Below are positions 8,104 through 16,182 of a DNA stretch of 64,000 bases, piece by piece. The stretch is from the NCBI RefSeq assembly GCF_014212495.1, contig NZ_JACKZC010000004.1:186001-250000 (forward strand), read 5' to 3'. The stretch's first letter is position 1, and each line of letters begins with the position of its first letter. Position numbers and translations under genes: made by a program. The notes below the pieces were generated by a model. It was given only the letters and a program-made list of their open reading frames with translations. It was not told the DNA's origin and made no database searches. This DNA comes from Pontibacter sp. Tf4. Its GTDB lineage: Bacteria > Bacteroidota > Bacteroidia > Cytophagales > Hymenobacteraceae.

Positions 8104-8475
8104 ATGAAGATACTACTGGCGATTGGGGCAGGCAGTTTTATAGGTGGCGTAGGGCGTTACCTGTTATCGCAGCTTATACAATCAAAAAGCCTGACCCAAT
8201 TTCCGGTTGGTACGCTGGTAGTGAATATAGTTGGCTGTTTCCTGATCGGGGTGGTGTTTGGGCTTTTTGCAAAAGGTACTTTATCAGATGAATGGCGCTT
8301 TTTTCTGGTGACCGGCGTATTAGGAGGCTTTACCACGTTCTCCGCTTTTTCCGGCGAAACGATAAGCCTGCTACAAGGCGGACAGTACTGGCCGGCTATC
8401 ATTTATGTACTGGCGAGCGTGTTGCTCGGATTGCTTTCAACGTTTATTGGACTGTGGCTGGTTAAGCTGGCGTAA
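8104..8475 (+). CDS. crcB: Fluoride efflux channel FluC/CrcB
   Basis: 123 residues with four membrane segments, the size of a single FluC subunit that forms an antiparallel dual-topology dimer and lets fluoride leave the cell. Diagnostic motifs are present: GGVGRYLLS in helix 1, GTLVVNIVGCFLIG with the conserved Asn of helix 2, and GFTTFSAFSGE, which holds the Phe-box/Na+ region of helix 3. It begins 13 bases after the VOC stop, so it may be read from the same promoter. No fluoride riboswitch was recognised in the short gap. Confidence 0.93.
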   Translation: MKILLAIGAGSFIGGVGRYLLSQLIQSKSLTQFPVGTLVVNIVGCFLIGVVFGLFAKGTLSDEWRFFLVTGVLGGFTTFSAFSGETISLLQGGQYWPAIIYVLASVLLGLLSTFIGLWLVKLA

Positions 8476-8478
8476 AAA

Positions 8479-8793
8479 TCAGTTCAGGAAACCTTCCATA
8501 CTTCTGAAAACCGACACCATTGCCTGTCCTCTCTCCGACAGGGTATATTCAATGTGCAGCGGTTTTTCATGAACTATAGTCTTCACCAGGATATCTGCTT
8601 CTTCCATTTCCTTCAGCGCTGTAGCCACCGATTGTTTGTTGGAGCCCGGTAATTGGCGCAGCAAACTATTAAACCGCACCGGCCCTTCCAGCGCCAATCT
8701 AAAGATCTGCGGTTTCCATTTTCCGGATAATTGCTTTAAAATGTTCTCGGCGGGACAACTCGCGTCGCCTTGTGAAAAATTGTTGGTAGTCAT
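8479..8793 (-). CDS. HxlR-family winged-helix transcriptional regulator
   Basis: 104 residues with the HxlR layout: CPAENILKQLSGKWKPQIF near residue 13, RFNSLLRQLPGSNKQSVATALKEME (helix-turn-helix) and a wing ending HIEYTLSERGQAM. The Cys before the first helix is the usual redox-sensing position in family members that respond to quinones or aldehydes. It is convergent with crcB (3 bases between stops) and divergent from the DsbA-like gene at 8916, its most likely target. Confidence 0.88.
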   Translation of the reverse strand: MTTNNFSQGDASCPAENILKQLSGKWKPQIFRLALEGPVRFNSLLRQLPGSNKQSVATALKEMEEADILVKTIVHEKPLHIEYTLSERGQAMVSVFRSMEGFLN

Positions 8794-8857
8794 GTTTTTT
8801 TGACTAATTGACTCTCCCTGATTATAGTTCGACCTTTGTAAAAGTAGTTCAATACAG

Positions 8858-8881
8858 CCTGTTAGCTACTAAGGTAACAGG
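8858..8881. promoter_or_regulatory. Possible operator palindrome between the HxlR and DsbA-like genes
   Basis: CCTGTTA and TAACAGG are perfect inverted 7-mers ten bases apart. They lie in the divergent intergenic gap, 35 bases before the DsbA-like start. The link to the HxlR regulator is inference from position. Confidence 0.35.
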
Positions 8882-8915
8882 TTAATTTTTACAATGTTTA
8901 ACGAGAAATAAAACC

Positions 8916-9827
8916 ATGGAGACGAAACCACAAATGCATTGCGATATGGAAACCGGTATCTGCGAAATACCAAATTCAGAAGTAACTATAGAAGATACCA
9001 ATATCGCCGCTACTAAGAAACCGATCAAACTTTTATACTTCACCGACCCAATCTGTTCTTCGTGCTGGGGCATCGATCCGCAACTGAAGAAGCTGGCACT
9101 GGAGTACGGACCTTATTTTGAAGTAGAATACCGCATGGGTGGCTTGCTTAGGAGCTGGGATACGTACGGTGGCCGCGATGTGAACGGACCTGCCAGCGTA
9201 GCCCAGCACTGGGAAGAAGCCGGCGCCCATTACGAAATGCCAATAGACGGCGATCTGTGGCTGGAAGATCCGCTGCCATCATCGTATCCGCCATCTATAG
9301 CTTTTAAAGCAGCCCAGTTACAAGGCGAAGAAAAAGCTGTGAAATTCCTGCGCAGAATAAAGGAGATGATCTTCCTGGAGAAGAAAAACATTGCCCGTTG
9401 GGATAACCTGGCTCTTGCTGCTGAGCAAACCGGCCTGGATGTAACGCAACTGAAAACTGATTTTGAAGGCAAAGCAGTAGAGCTGTTCCAGCAGGATTTA
9501 ACTATTGCGCGCCAGCTGGGGGTGAGAGGCTTCCCGACCATTTTTGTGTCGGACGAGAACGATAACCGCGTGCTGGTGTATGGCTCAAGACCTTACGAGC
9601 AATATGAGCAGGCGCTATTGCAGTTACATCCGGAGGCAACCAAAATGGAGTATGATACTGATTACACTTCGCTGTTTGCCAACTATAGCACGCTTACCAC
9701 GAAGGAGTTTGCTGTACTGGCTGGCATGAAAAAGAGCGAAGCGGAAGTGCATTTGCAGAATCTATACGAAGAAGGTAAGATTGGCAAATATGCTTCTAAG
9801 AACGGTGCGCTGTGGCTGAAGCAGTAA
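8916..9827 (+). CDS. DsbA-family thiol oxidoreductase (FrnE/SpxH-like)
   Basis: 303 residues with a thioredoxin-type CSSC at Cys47-Cys50 in YFTDPICSSCWG, a long helical insertion, and a cis-Pro-like GVRGFPTIFV later on, as in DsbA/FrnE proteins. There is no signal peptide, so it probably acts in the cytoplasm. Two features extend beyond the core: an N-terminal 35 residues with two more Cys (MHCDMETGIC), and a C-terminal helix-turn-helix-looking tail (TTKEFAVLAGMKKSEAEVH). Similar proteins are annotated DsbA family or ClpXP adaptor SpxH; which applies here is not settled. Divergent from an HxlR regulator and next to peroxiredoxin/PerR, which supports a thiol-stress role. Confidence 0.8.
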   Translation: METKPQMHCDMETGICEIPNSEVTIEDTNIAATKKPIKLLYFTDPICSSCWGIDPQLKKLALEYGPYFEVEYRMGGLLRSWDTYGGRDVNGPASVAQHWEEAGAHYEMPIDGDLWLEDPLPSSYPPSIAFKAAQLQGEEKAVKFLRRIKEMIFLEKKNIARWDNLALAAEQTGLDVTQLKTDFEGKAVELFQQDLTIARQLGVRGFPTIFVSDENDNRVLVYGSRPYEQYEQALLQLHPEATKMEYDTDYTSLFANYSTLTTKEFAVLAGMKKSEAEVHLQNLYEEGKIGKYASKNGALWLKQ

Positions 9828-9847
9828 GCTGAACTATAATCATAAAA

Positions 9848-9882
9848 CAAAAATCCCCGGCAAAACTGCCGGGGATTTTTTT
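9848..9882. terminator. Bidirectional terminator
   Basis: AAATCCCCGGC pairs with GCCGGGGATTT around a six-base loop, with T runs on both strands. It serves the converging DsbA-like gene and peroxiredoxin. Confidence 0.85.
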
Positions 9883-9904
9883 ATCAATAAGTTACTTTTA
9901 AAGC

Positions 9905-10534
9905 TTAGTGCTTTGCAAGGTAGTTAGATACACCTTCTTTCGTAGCCTGCATAGCTTCTTTGCCTTCAGACCAGTTTGCTGGGCAAACTTCACCTTTCTC
10001 TTCGAAATACTGAAGGGCATCAACCATACGCAGTGCCTCGTCGATAGAACGACCAAGCGGAAGGTCGTTCACAACCTGGTGACGAACTACACCTTCTTTA
10101 TCAATCAGGAACAGACCACGGTAAGCAACCGGCTCACCAACAAATTCTACCTGGCCTTCTTCGTTGTACTCGTAGTGACCAGCCAATACATCGTAGTTCT
10201 GAGCAATTGTTTTAGAAGCATCAGCTACAAGCGGGTAGTTTACACCCTCGATACCACCCTGGTTACGTGGTGTGTTCAGCCATGCAAAGTGAGAGAAATG
10301 TGTGTCAGTAGAGCAACCAACTACAGCAACGTTTTTACGCTCAAACTCCTCCATTCTGTCCTGGAACGCGATGATCTCGGTAGGGCAAACGAAAGTGAAG
10401 TCCATTGGGTAGAAATAGAAAATTACGTGCTTCTTACCAATGTACTGCTCCAGAGAGAAGTTTTCTACAAACTCGCCATTTTCAACGGCCATTGCTTTAA
10501 AAGAAGGTGCTTTTTTACCTACTAATACTGCCAT
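9905..10534 (-). CDS. Typical 2-Cys peroxiredoxin (AhpC/Prx1 type)
   Basis: 209 residues. The peroxidatic Cys50 sits in DFTFVCPTE and the resolving Cys184 in GEVCPANW, so both catalytic cysteines of a typical 2-Cys enzyme are present. It reduces hydrogen peroxide and alkyl hydroperoxides in the cytoplasm. The DLPLGRSIDEALR block matches the Prx1/AhpC group. The gene follows a Fur/PerR-type regulator by only 29 bases on the same strand, so the two are probably one operon and peroxide-regulated. No CTATAG motif occurs inside, as in other highly expressed genes here. Confidence 0.94.
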   Translation of the reverse strand: MAVLVGKKAPSFKAMAVENGEFVENFSLEQYIGKKHVIFYFYPMDFTFVCPTEIIAFQDRMEEFERKNVAVVGCSTDTHFSHFAWLNTPRNQGGIEGVNYPLVADASKTIAQNYDVLAGHYEYNEEGQVEFVGEPVAYRGLFLIDKEGVVRHQVVNDLPLGRSIDEALRMVDALQYFEEKGEVCPANWSEGKEAMQATKEGVSNYLAKH

Positions 10535-10563
10535 GTTTATTTAATTTTTAGGGTTTTAATAAT

Positions 10564-11031
10564 CTATTTAGAAACTCGTGTAATACTGATTTGTTTATCG
10601 GGCTCCACCTTATTTCCTGTCAGTTGCACCGAAAAGCCTTTGATCTCGAAGTTGTCAAGCTTACGTTTGCTGAAAAAGTCTGTCAGTAGCTGCTCCAGTT
10701 CTTCGTCCTCAAAATCAACGATCTCTTTGGTTTTGCTGCAAAAGATGTGGTTGTGCACATGCGTGTTCGCATCGTAGCGCTTGCCACCTTTCTCCGAGAG
10801 TGCCCTTTTGATCAGGCCGGTCTCCACAAACGTATCCAGTGTTTTGTAAACTGTACCCAGCGAAATGGTAGGATTTGCCGATCGCAGGTGCTGATGCACT
10901 TCTTCGGCAGTAGGATGGTGCCCATGCAACTCCATCACCGACTCAAATACCACAATGCGCTGGTGTGTGGCTTTTAGTCCACCATCTGTCAGGCGCTGTC
11001 GTACTTCGTCTCGTGTGAGTTTATGCTGCAT
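10564..11031 (-). CDS. Fur-family regulator, PerR-like
   Basis: 155 residues: an N-terminal winged helix (LKATHQRIVVFE, ISLGTVYKTLDTFVETGLI) and a C-terminal metal-binding dimerisation domain with HVHNHIFC. The usual structural zinc site of CxxC pairs is incomplete: Cys98 is followed by SKTKEI, where most members have CxxCG, and no second CxxC pair is present. It probably binds its regulatory metal through the His cluster and senses peroxide. Naming it PerR is inference from its position directly upstream of peroxiredoxin. It should repress its own operon. Confidence 0.85.
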   Translation of the reverse strand: MQHKLTRDEVRQRLTDGGLKATHQRIVVFESVMELHGHHPTAEEVHQHLRSANPTISLGTVYKTLDTFVETGLIKRALSEKGGKRYDANTHVHNHIFCSKTKEIVDFEDEELEQLLTDFFSKRKLDNFEIKGFSVQLTGNKVEPDKQISITRVSK

Positions 11032-11069
11032 ACCAGATAAGAATGTTTCTTACTTAGGAAAAGTTCCTG

Positions 11070-11077
11070 CAAAGATA
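11070..11077 (-). promoter_or_regulatory. -7 element for the perR-like/peroxiredoxin operon
   Basis: Minus strand reads TATCTTTG (TAnnTTTG), 38 bases before the regulator's ATG. No good -33 element is seen at the standard spacing. Confidence 0.5.
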
Positions 11078-11149
11078 GAAGTAAGTTTGAAAGTTAAAAA
11101 GTTTGGAAGTTAGAAAGTTTAGGAGTTTCAGAGTTAGTGAGTTGAAAAT

Positions 11150-11174
11150 GTAGAGACGCAATACGTTGCGTCTC
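11150..11174 (+). repeat. REP hairpin, solitary copy
   Basis: GTAG followed by AGACGCAA, a four-base loop and TTGCGTCT. It is the same family as the REPs around the transposase at 50-51 kb. Confidence 0.85.
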
Positions 11175-11418
11175 AGCTATAGAATTATAGGTCTGAACGG
11201 GATTGCCGTAGGTTTAATAGTGAGCAACCTGTAACCAACTATAAATCCAGGTTGTAACTGTGTTTCTGCGTGAGCAGGAAACTATAGTTTGTTGACATTT
11301 ATTAGTTGAGCGATAGTTGTAAAGGCAATTCCTATGGCGCAAGCGTCCTCGCTCGCATCAAACTATAGTTGGGTGTCCCGCCCAGTTGGATCACTGATCC
11401 AACATAATAGATAAGTCA

Positions 11419-11441
11419 CAGATCACAGATCTGCGCCAGCA
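11419..11441 (+). repeat. Short palindrome plus CGCCAGCA element
   Basis: CAGATC and GATCTG form a 6-bp stem immediately followed by CGCCAGCA. The same design with a different stem is at 33401-33424. Confidence 0.5.
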
Positions 11442-11640
11442 TGTGACTTTAGGCAAAACTATAGTTCTATAGTTGCGGCTATAGTTAGTCTTGCTTTTGC
11501 AAAGCAAAGACAGTTACAAACTGGCTGCCAAGCCTAACCACCAGTTACCACTGCGTTCAAACTGGCGACATAGTCAACTTTCTAACTTCCAAACTTTTAA
11601 CTTCTTAAACTCCTAAACTCTCTAACTCCTAAACTATAGC

Positions 11641-12414
11641 CTATCTTCCCTTAAATTCTGGTGCACGTTTTTCTACAAAAGCATTCATGCCTTCGGTCTG
11701 GTCTTCGGAGGCGAAGCATAAATAGAAATTCTTGCGCTCAAAGTGCAGGCCTTCGTCTAATTGCGTTTCAAAAGAGCGGTTTACAGATTCCTTGGCCAGT
11801 TTAGTAGCTACAGGTGACATTTTAGCAATTTCGGCTGCCAGTTTAAAGGCTTCATCTAAATATAGCTCAACTGGTACCACACGGTTTATCAGACCTTGTT
11901 TTTCGGCTTCTTCGGCGGGCATAAACTTACCGGTCAGTACCATTTCCATGGCTTTGGCTTTGCCTATGGCTTTGGTCAGGCGTTGCGTGCCACCAGCGCC
12001 CGGCATTACCCCGATCTTAATTTCAGGCTGACCGAACATGGCAGTTTCTGAGGCGATGATCATGTCGCAGGTCATGGCCAGTTCGCAACCGCCACCCAGC
12101 GCAAAACCAGAAACGGCTGCAATAATTGGCTTTTTGGTTTTACGGATCTGGTCCCAGGTCGAGAACTGATCGATGTTTAGCATGTCGATGGCTGTTTTAC
12201 CGGCCATCTGTTTAATGTCGGCACCGGCAGCAAAGGCACGTTCGTTTCCTGTTATGATGATAGCACGCACCTCATCGTTCTCGTCCAGCTCTTTCAGGGC
12301 ATCGCGCAGTTCGCCCATCAGCTGCAGGTTCAGGGCATTCAGTTCTTTGGGGCGGTTTAGCTGTATTAAGGCAACATGCGGCTGTGCCTGTGGGGTTACA
12401 AGTATAAATTCCAT
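11641..12414 (-). CDS. Enoyl-CoA hydratase (crotonase)
   Basis: 257 residues, the length of a short-chain enoyl-CoA hydratase. Both catalytic glutamates are present: Glu111 in GGGCELAMTCD and Glu131 in GQPEIKIGVMPGAGG. The oxyanion-hole region AFAAGADI (Ala64-Gly65) and Gly108 are intact. It hydrates trans-2-enoyl-CoA to 3-hydroxyacyl-CoA in beta-oxidation or a related catabolic path. No beta-oxidation partner lies beside it. It is not MenB, which is a separate gene at 41863. Confidence 0.92.
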   Translation of the reverse strand: MEFILVTPQAQPHVALIQLNRPKELNALNLQLMGELRDALKELDENDEVRAIIITGNERAFAAGADIKQMAGKTAIDMLNIDQFSTWDQIRKTKKPIIAAVSGFALGGGCELAMTCDMIIASETAMFGQPEIKIGVMPGAGGTQRLTKAIGKAKAMEMVLTGKFMPAEEAEKQGLINRVVPVELYLDEAFKLAAEIAKMSPVATKLAKESVNRSFETQLDEGLHFERKNFYLCFASEDQTEGMNAFVEKRAPEFKGR

Positions 12415-12471
12415 AGTTATCTGTTAGTCTTTTTATGCAGGCTAAGTTAAAGGTTTTTGCAGCAAGGGCAT

Positions 12472-12496
12472 AAAAAAAGCCTGCAGTGGCAGGCTT
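12472..12496 (-). terminator. Terminator of the small membrane-protein gene
   Basis: AAGCCTGC pairs with GCAGGCTT around AGTG, followed on the minus strand by seven T. Confidence 0.8.
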
Positions 12497-12503
12497 ATAG
12501 TTT

Positions 12504-12734
12504 TTATATGGCTACTTCTTCAGGCTCCTTGTCAGATACCAGTTGGTAGTAAAGTTTTTTTATCTGCTTTGATTCGTGCTCTTCAGATGGGGAAGCATAA
12601 CGTGGCTTTATGTCTCCGGCTTTTACCGGTTTCACAAAATGGGGTACCTTCAGCACAAACCCTAGGTATAACAACCCGCAGAGTAAAAATAATTTGAAAA
12701 AGAAGTTCTTGTTAACTTGCTCTACTGGTTGCAT
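12504..12734 (-). CDS. Small single-pass membrane protein, unknown
   Basis: 76 residues from ATG 12732-12734 (MQPVEQVNKN); an upstream ATG at 12743 would add three residues. One strong hydrophobic segment at about 11-29 (FFFKLFLLCGLLYLGFVL) is followed by a charged C-terminal half rich in Lys and Glu that would face one side of the membrane. I do not recognise a family. A good terminator follows directly, which supports a real transcript. It lies between crotonase and aspartokinase, all on the minus strand. Confidence 0.6.
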   Translation of the reverse strand: MQPVEQVNKNFFFKLFLLCGLLYLGFVLKVPHFVKPVKAGDIKPRYASPSEEHESKQIKKLYYQLVSDKEPEEVAI

Positions 12735-12859
12735 AAAAAGCACATATAAAAAGGTGGCATAGGCTCTTATATACGAAGTTTATATATTTATAAACTGTAG
12801 TTTTAAAGGAACTTTTGCAACTCCAGAAGCAAATATAAAAAAATTAAATTGTTTTTATG

Positions 12860-14119
12860 CTATTTGCTCGCAAATTGGAAAGTTGTGCGTGTGCGCTGCT
12901 CCAGCAGTACGCTTTTGCCGGCTAAAACGTTGTTCATGCTTTCGGTATCGTAGTTCTTTATAGTATACAAAGTGAGGCCCGAATTATAGTGTATCACAAA
13001 CTCATCCTGCAGGGTTTTTCGTAAGGTTTGGATGCGCTGCTCATGCCAGTCGGTGCACACCGAGAACGAAATAGCTGAGTTCTGCATCAGGTTTATCTTT
13101 AACCGCAGCTCCGACAGCGCATTGAAAATAGTACCCAGGTTTTTCTCTGAAATGAAGGTAAAATCTTTTACGCTGAAAGAGATAAGGCACTGGTTCTGTT
13201 TTACGATGTAAGCCGGTGCCAGCTTTTCGTAACGGCAGTCGCATATTTTGGTGCCCTCGCCGGCAGGGTTCAGAAACGATTTTACATACAACGGTATCAG
13301 CTTGTTTGCAAGCGGCTTTATCGTTTTTGGGTGAATGACAGAGGCGCCATAGTAGGCCATTTCTACTGTTTCCTGATAGGATATCTCTTTAAAGCGGATC
13401 GTATCGGTAAAGTATTTCGGGTCAGCGTTCAGCAACCCTTCCACATCCTTCCAGATAACCATTTCTGTTGCATCCAGGCAATACGCAAATATCGCTCCGC
13501 TGAAATCAGAACCTTCGCGGCCGAGAGTGGTAGTAAGGCCATTGTTCGTGCCTCCTAAAAAACCCTGTGTAACTATAAGCTGTTCGTTGAGTATAGCAGG
13601 CAGGTCGCGTTTTACCAGGCGTTCGGTCCAGTCCCAGTCTATTTTTGCTTCGCGCCAGGTGGTGTCGGTCTGTATGTATTTGCGGCTGTCTACCCAGGTA
13701 TTGTTCAGGTTTTGCGACTTTAAATAATGGTGCAGAATAGTAGAGGCCAGCAGCTCGCCGTAGCTTACGGTCTGGTCATACAGTTGGTCGTAACCGGCTG
13801 CTTTGTTCAGGTGGCGGAGGGTATTATCCAGTTTAGAGAACAGGTGTTCCAACTCTTCGTATATAGGGCTGGCTGCATCCGGGAACAGGGCCTGTACGAT
13901 CTGGAGATGATACTGGCGGCTTTGCTCCAGCGCCGGGGAATGGTCCTGCTGGTGGTAAGCCAGGTCAAAGACCTGTTCCAGTGCGTTTGTGGTTTTGCCC
14001 ATGGCCGATACAACTATAAGCAACTGGTTACTGCCACCATAGTGCTGCACAATGTGCGCCAGGTTCCGGAAAGCGGCTGCATCTTTCACAGATGCACCTC
14101 CAAATTTGAAAACTTTCAT
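12860..14119 (-). CDS. lysC: Aspartate kinase
   Basis: 419 residues. The amino-acid-kinase domain opens with KVFKFGGASVKD (KFGG nucleotide/aspartate motif), then SAMGKTTNAL, and TTTLGREGSDFSGAIFA with the substrate-binding residues. The C-terminal third, from about 290, looks like the paired ACT region that binds amino-acid effectors (ISFSVKDFTFISEKNLG). It phosphorylates aspartate at the head of the Lys, Thr and Met pathways. It is monofunctional, with no homoserine dehydrogenase domain. Divergent from fbp. Confidence 0.93.
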   Translation of the reverse strand: MKVFKFGGASVKDAAAFRNLAHIVQHYGGSNQLLIVVSAMGKTTNALEQVFDLAYHQQDHSPALEQSRQYHLQIVQALFPDAASPIYEELEHLFSKLDNTLRHLNKAAGYDQLYDQTVSYGELLASTILHHYLKSQNLNNTWVDSRKYIQTDTTWREAKIDWDWTERLVKRDLPAILNEQLIVTQGFLGGTNNGLTTTLGREGSDFSGAIFAYCLDATEMVIWKDVEGLLNADPKYFTDTIRFKEISYQETVEMAYYGASVIHPKTIKPLANKLIPLYVKSFLNPAGEGTKICDCRYEKLAPAYIVKQNQCLISFSVKDFTFISEKNLGTIFNALSELRLKINLMQNSAISFSVCTDWHEQRIQTLRKTLQDEFVIHYNSGLTLYTIKNYDTESMNNVLAGKSVLLEQRTRTTFQFASK

Positions 14120-14178
14120 TCAGTTAAGGATTATACCTCGTAAAAATAGGTAGCCTTCGTTTATGAATCAAAAAATGA

Positions 14179-14186
14179 TATTTTTG
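14179..14186 (+). promoter_or_regulatory. -7 element for fbp
   Basis: TATTTTTG, matching TAnnTTTG, 33 bases before the fbp ATG. Confidence 0.5.
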
Positions 14187-14219
14187 TACATCCATATATA
14201 AGTATAAACTTCTGCTTCT

Positions 14220-15224
14220 ATGAACTTCAATCTGGCATTACCTGTAGGCACCACGCTCGACAGGTTTATTATGAGAAAAGAGAAAGATTTTCCGTATGCA
14301 ACCGGAGAGCTTTCGCAGCTGCTGCGCGATATTGCCCTGGCAGGTAAAATTGTGAACCGCGAGATAAACCGTGCCGGCCTGCTGGATGTAACCGGAGCTT
14401 TTGGCCAGCAGAACGTGCAGGGCGAAGAACAGCAAAAACTGGACGTGATTGCCAACATCCGCTTCATCAGAGCGCTGCGTAACGGCGGTGAGGTATGCGC
14501 GATCATTTCAGAGGAAGAAGAAGAGATCATCCAGACTGGTAACACCAAAGGCAAATACATTGTGGCCATCGACCCGCTGGACGGATCATCTAACATCGAC
14601 GTGAACGTATCGATCGGTACGATCTTCTCTATTTACAGAAGAAAATCAGAAACAGGCTGCGACGGAACCCTGGAAGACTGCCTGCAGAACGGCACGCAGC
14701 AGGTAGCAGCCGGCTATATTATTTATGGCTCATCTACCATGCTGGTATATACGACCGGGAACGGCGTAAACGGCTTTACTTATGAGCCGTCGCTTGGCGA
14801 GTTCTTCCTGTCGCACCCGGATATCAAAACACCGGCAACCGGTACGGTATATTCCTGCAACGAAGGCGGTGTGAACAGCTTCCCGGAAGGCATTAAAAAC
14901 TACCTGAACTATTGCAAGGAAAACGGTTACTCAGGACGCTACATTGGCTCGCTGGTAGCAGATTTTCACCGTAACCTGCTGAAAGGCGGAATTTACATTT
15001 ACCCATCTACAGCCAAAGCACCAAACGGCAAACTGCGCCTGATGTATGAGTGCAATGCCCTGGCGTTTATAGTTGAGCAGGCCGGCGGAAAAGCCACCGA
15101 TGGCAACCGTCGTATAATGGAATTAGAGCCAACGGAGCTGCATCAGCGCTGCCCGCTGGTAATCGGTTCTACAGAGATGGTAGATAAAGTGGAGGCTTTT
15201 ATGAAAAGTGAAGTAGCGGTTTAA
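14220..15224 (+). CDS. fbp: Class I fructose-1,6-bisphosphatase
   Basis: 334 residues with the metal-site signature [10 protein letters not shown] at 118-127 and an acidic ISEEEEE just before it (metal ligands around 98-102). The sugar-phosphate loop [24 protein letters not shown] and the late EQAGG block are typical of class I enzymes. It removes the 1-phosphate of fructose-1,6-bisphosphate and commits carbon to gluconeogenesis. The eukaryotic-type AMP site is not obvious in the N-terminus. No CTATAG occurs in the gene, but one lies directly on its TAA stop. Confidence 0.95.
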   Translation: MNFNLALPVGTTLDRFIMRKEKDFPYATGELSQLLRDIALAGKIVNREINRAGLLDVTGAFGQQNVQGEEQQKLDVIANIRFIRALRNGGEVCAIISEEEEEIIQTGNTKGKYIVAIDPLDGSSNIDVNVSIGTIFSIYRRKSETGCDGTLEDCLQNGTQQVAAGYIIYGSSTMLVYTTGNGVNGFTYEPSLGEFFLSHPDIKTPATGTVYSCNEGGVNSFPEGIKNYLNYCKENGYSGRYIGSLVADFHRNLLKGGIYIYPSTAKAPNGKLRLMYECNALAFIVEQAGGKATDGNRRIMELEPTELHQRCPLVIGSTEMVDKVEAFMKSEVAV

Positions 15225-15239
15225 ACTATAGTTCAGCTG

Positions 15240-15551
15240 CTAATTAGCACCATAGATAAAGCGGGTCTGCGCCTTTTGCAGTTCCCGCTTTATTGTTATA
15301 CGGGCTATCTGTAAGGCAACATCTTCTTCGGTAGGGGCAAGCATGGCCTGTTTTACCTGGCGCTCCTCCACATCAATGCGGTACAGTATGTTCAGCAGGC
15401 GGTTCAGGTCGTGGCGGAGCAGGTGCAGCACGGCAGGTGCCAGTGTCTGTTCCAGTTGGGCTATAGTTGGGGCGTGCGGCAGGTTATCTGTTTCGAAATA
15501 CCGCTGGAGGTGTTGGGCTGTGCCGGCAAGAACTATAAATGCATACTCCAT
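15240..15551 (-). CDS. Small helical protein, unknown
   Basis: 103 residues, almost wholly predicted helix: leucine-rich segments TIAQLEQTLAPAVLHLLRHDLNRLL and ALQIARITIKRELQKAQ separated by acidic turns, with no Cys, signal peptide or membrane segment. It may be a small helical-bundle protein. No family is recognised. It converges with fbp (stops 15 bases apart) and is followed upstream by a terminator belonging to the DUF5606 gene, so it has its own promoter. Confidence 0.55.
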   Translation of the reverse strand: MEYAFIVLAGTAQHLQRYFETDNLPHAPTIAQLEQTLAPAVLHLLRHDLNRLLNILYRIDVEERQVKQAMLAPTEEDVALQIARITIKRELQKAQTRFIYGAN

Positions 15552-15578
15552 AAACTATAAACTATAGGTAATATAAGC

Positions 15579-15608
15579 AAAAAGGCCTTCTGTTGCAGAA
15601 GGCCTTTT
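15579..15608 (-). terminator. Terminator after the DUF5606 gene
   Basis: AAAAGGCCTTCTG pairs with CAGAAGGCCTTTT around a three-base loop, with T tracts on both strands. It lies eight bases past the DUF5606 stop codon. Confidence 0.85.
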
Positions 15609-15615
15609 CAGTTGG

Positions 15616-16161
15616 TTATTCTTTTTTCTTTTTAGTTTTTTTGGCTTCCCCTTCTGCAGGTTTGGCTTCGGCTTTCTCAGCCTTTTCAGCTTTCGCTTTC
15701 TTAGGTTCAGCTTTTTTGCCTTCTTCCTTTTTAGCGTCTTCCTTTTTGGCTTCTGCTTTTTCAGGGGCTGTAAAACCTACATGCTTTCTTACGATCATGT
15801 ACCAGTTAGCCAGCTTTTTCATGTCCGACAGGTATACGCGCTCCTGGTCAAAATCAGGAAGAACGGATTCCAGAAAGGCTTTGTACTCGCTGTCGTCCGG
15901 TTTTTCGCTCAGGGGCAGTTTGTCGCCGTATTTTTCGTTGATGCGTTCAAACACGTCAGCCAGAGGCACAGTAGTTTCTTCATCAGTTGTGTAGATCGAG
16001 ATCTCATCGAGCAGCGACATGCGCTGGCGGGCCTGCGCTATAGAGCGCTGCGGCTTGTCAGATAAAGATTCTACGATAACACCGGTACGGGTTGGGGCCA
16101 CTACGCGGTACAGGCCGTTCATGCCGGAAATGGCTGCAACTTGTCTTAGATCAATTGGCAT
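15616..16161 (-). CDS. DUF5606 protein with a lysine/alanine/glutamate-rich tail
   Basis: 181 residues. The first 130 match the Bacteroidota-restricted DUF5606 pattern: an opening (VAAISGMNGLYRVVAP, then GVIVESL) and a central block with ISIYTTDEETTVPL and SDMKKLANWYMIV. The remaining 50 residues are a disordered tail of repeated KAE/KKE units ending KKTKKKKE. The function is unknown. Such basic tails often bind nucleic acid or ribosomes, but that is a guess. A strong terminator follows. Confidence 0.85.
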   Translation of the reverse strand: MPIDLRQVAAISGMNGLYRVVAPTRTGVIVESLSDKPQRSIAQARQRMSLLDEISIYTTDEETTVPLADVFERINEKYGDKLPLSEKPDDSEYKAFLESVLPDFDQERVYLSDMKKLANWYMIVRKHVGFTAPEKAEAKKEDAKKEEGKKAEPKKAKAEKAEKAEAKPAEGEAKKTKKKKE

Positions 16162-16182
16162 AGTACGAATAAAAACGTATAG

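Larger units (their letters stand above)
11097..11598. repeat. Inverted repeat pair bounding the gene-free mosaic
   Basis: The 21 bases at 11097-11117 are the exact reverse complement of 11578-11598 (core TCTAACTTCCAAACTTTT). Similar degenerate strings recur near 4638-4665 and 25840-25885. Confidence 0.75.
11032..11640. other. 609-bp gene-free repeat mosaic
   Basis: No credible gene. It holds a GTAG-type REP hairpin (11150-11174), a stem plus CGCCAGCA element (11419-11441), six copies of the CTATAG motif counting the one ending at the right edge, a small TTGGATC/GATCCAA hairpin near 11387-11403, and is bounded by a 21-bp inverted repeat (11097-11117 and 11578-11598) set in longer AACTTTCTAACTCC-type low-complexity DNA. 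Confidence 0.75.

Noticed and set aside
8476..8478. Fluoride riboswitch for crcB
   Set aside because: The gap before crcB is only 13 bases and no pseudoknot sequence was found upstream of the VOC gene.
11032..11640. CRISPR array or small RNA gene in the gene-free mosaic
   Set aside because: Repeats are not regularly spaced or of equal length, and no cas gene is near; an RNA cannot be shown from sequence alone.
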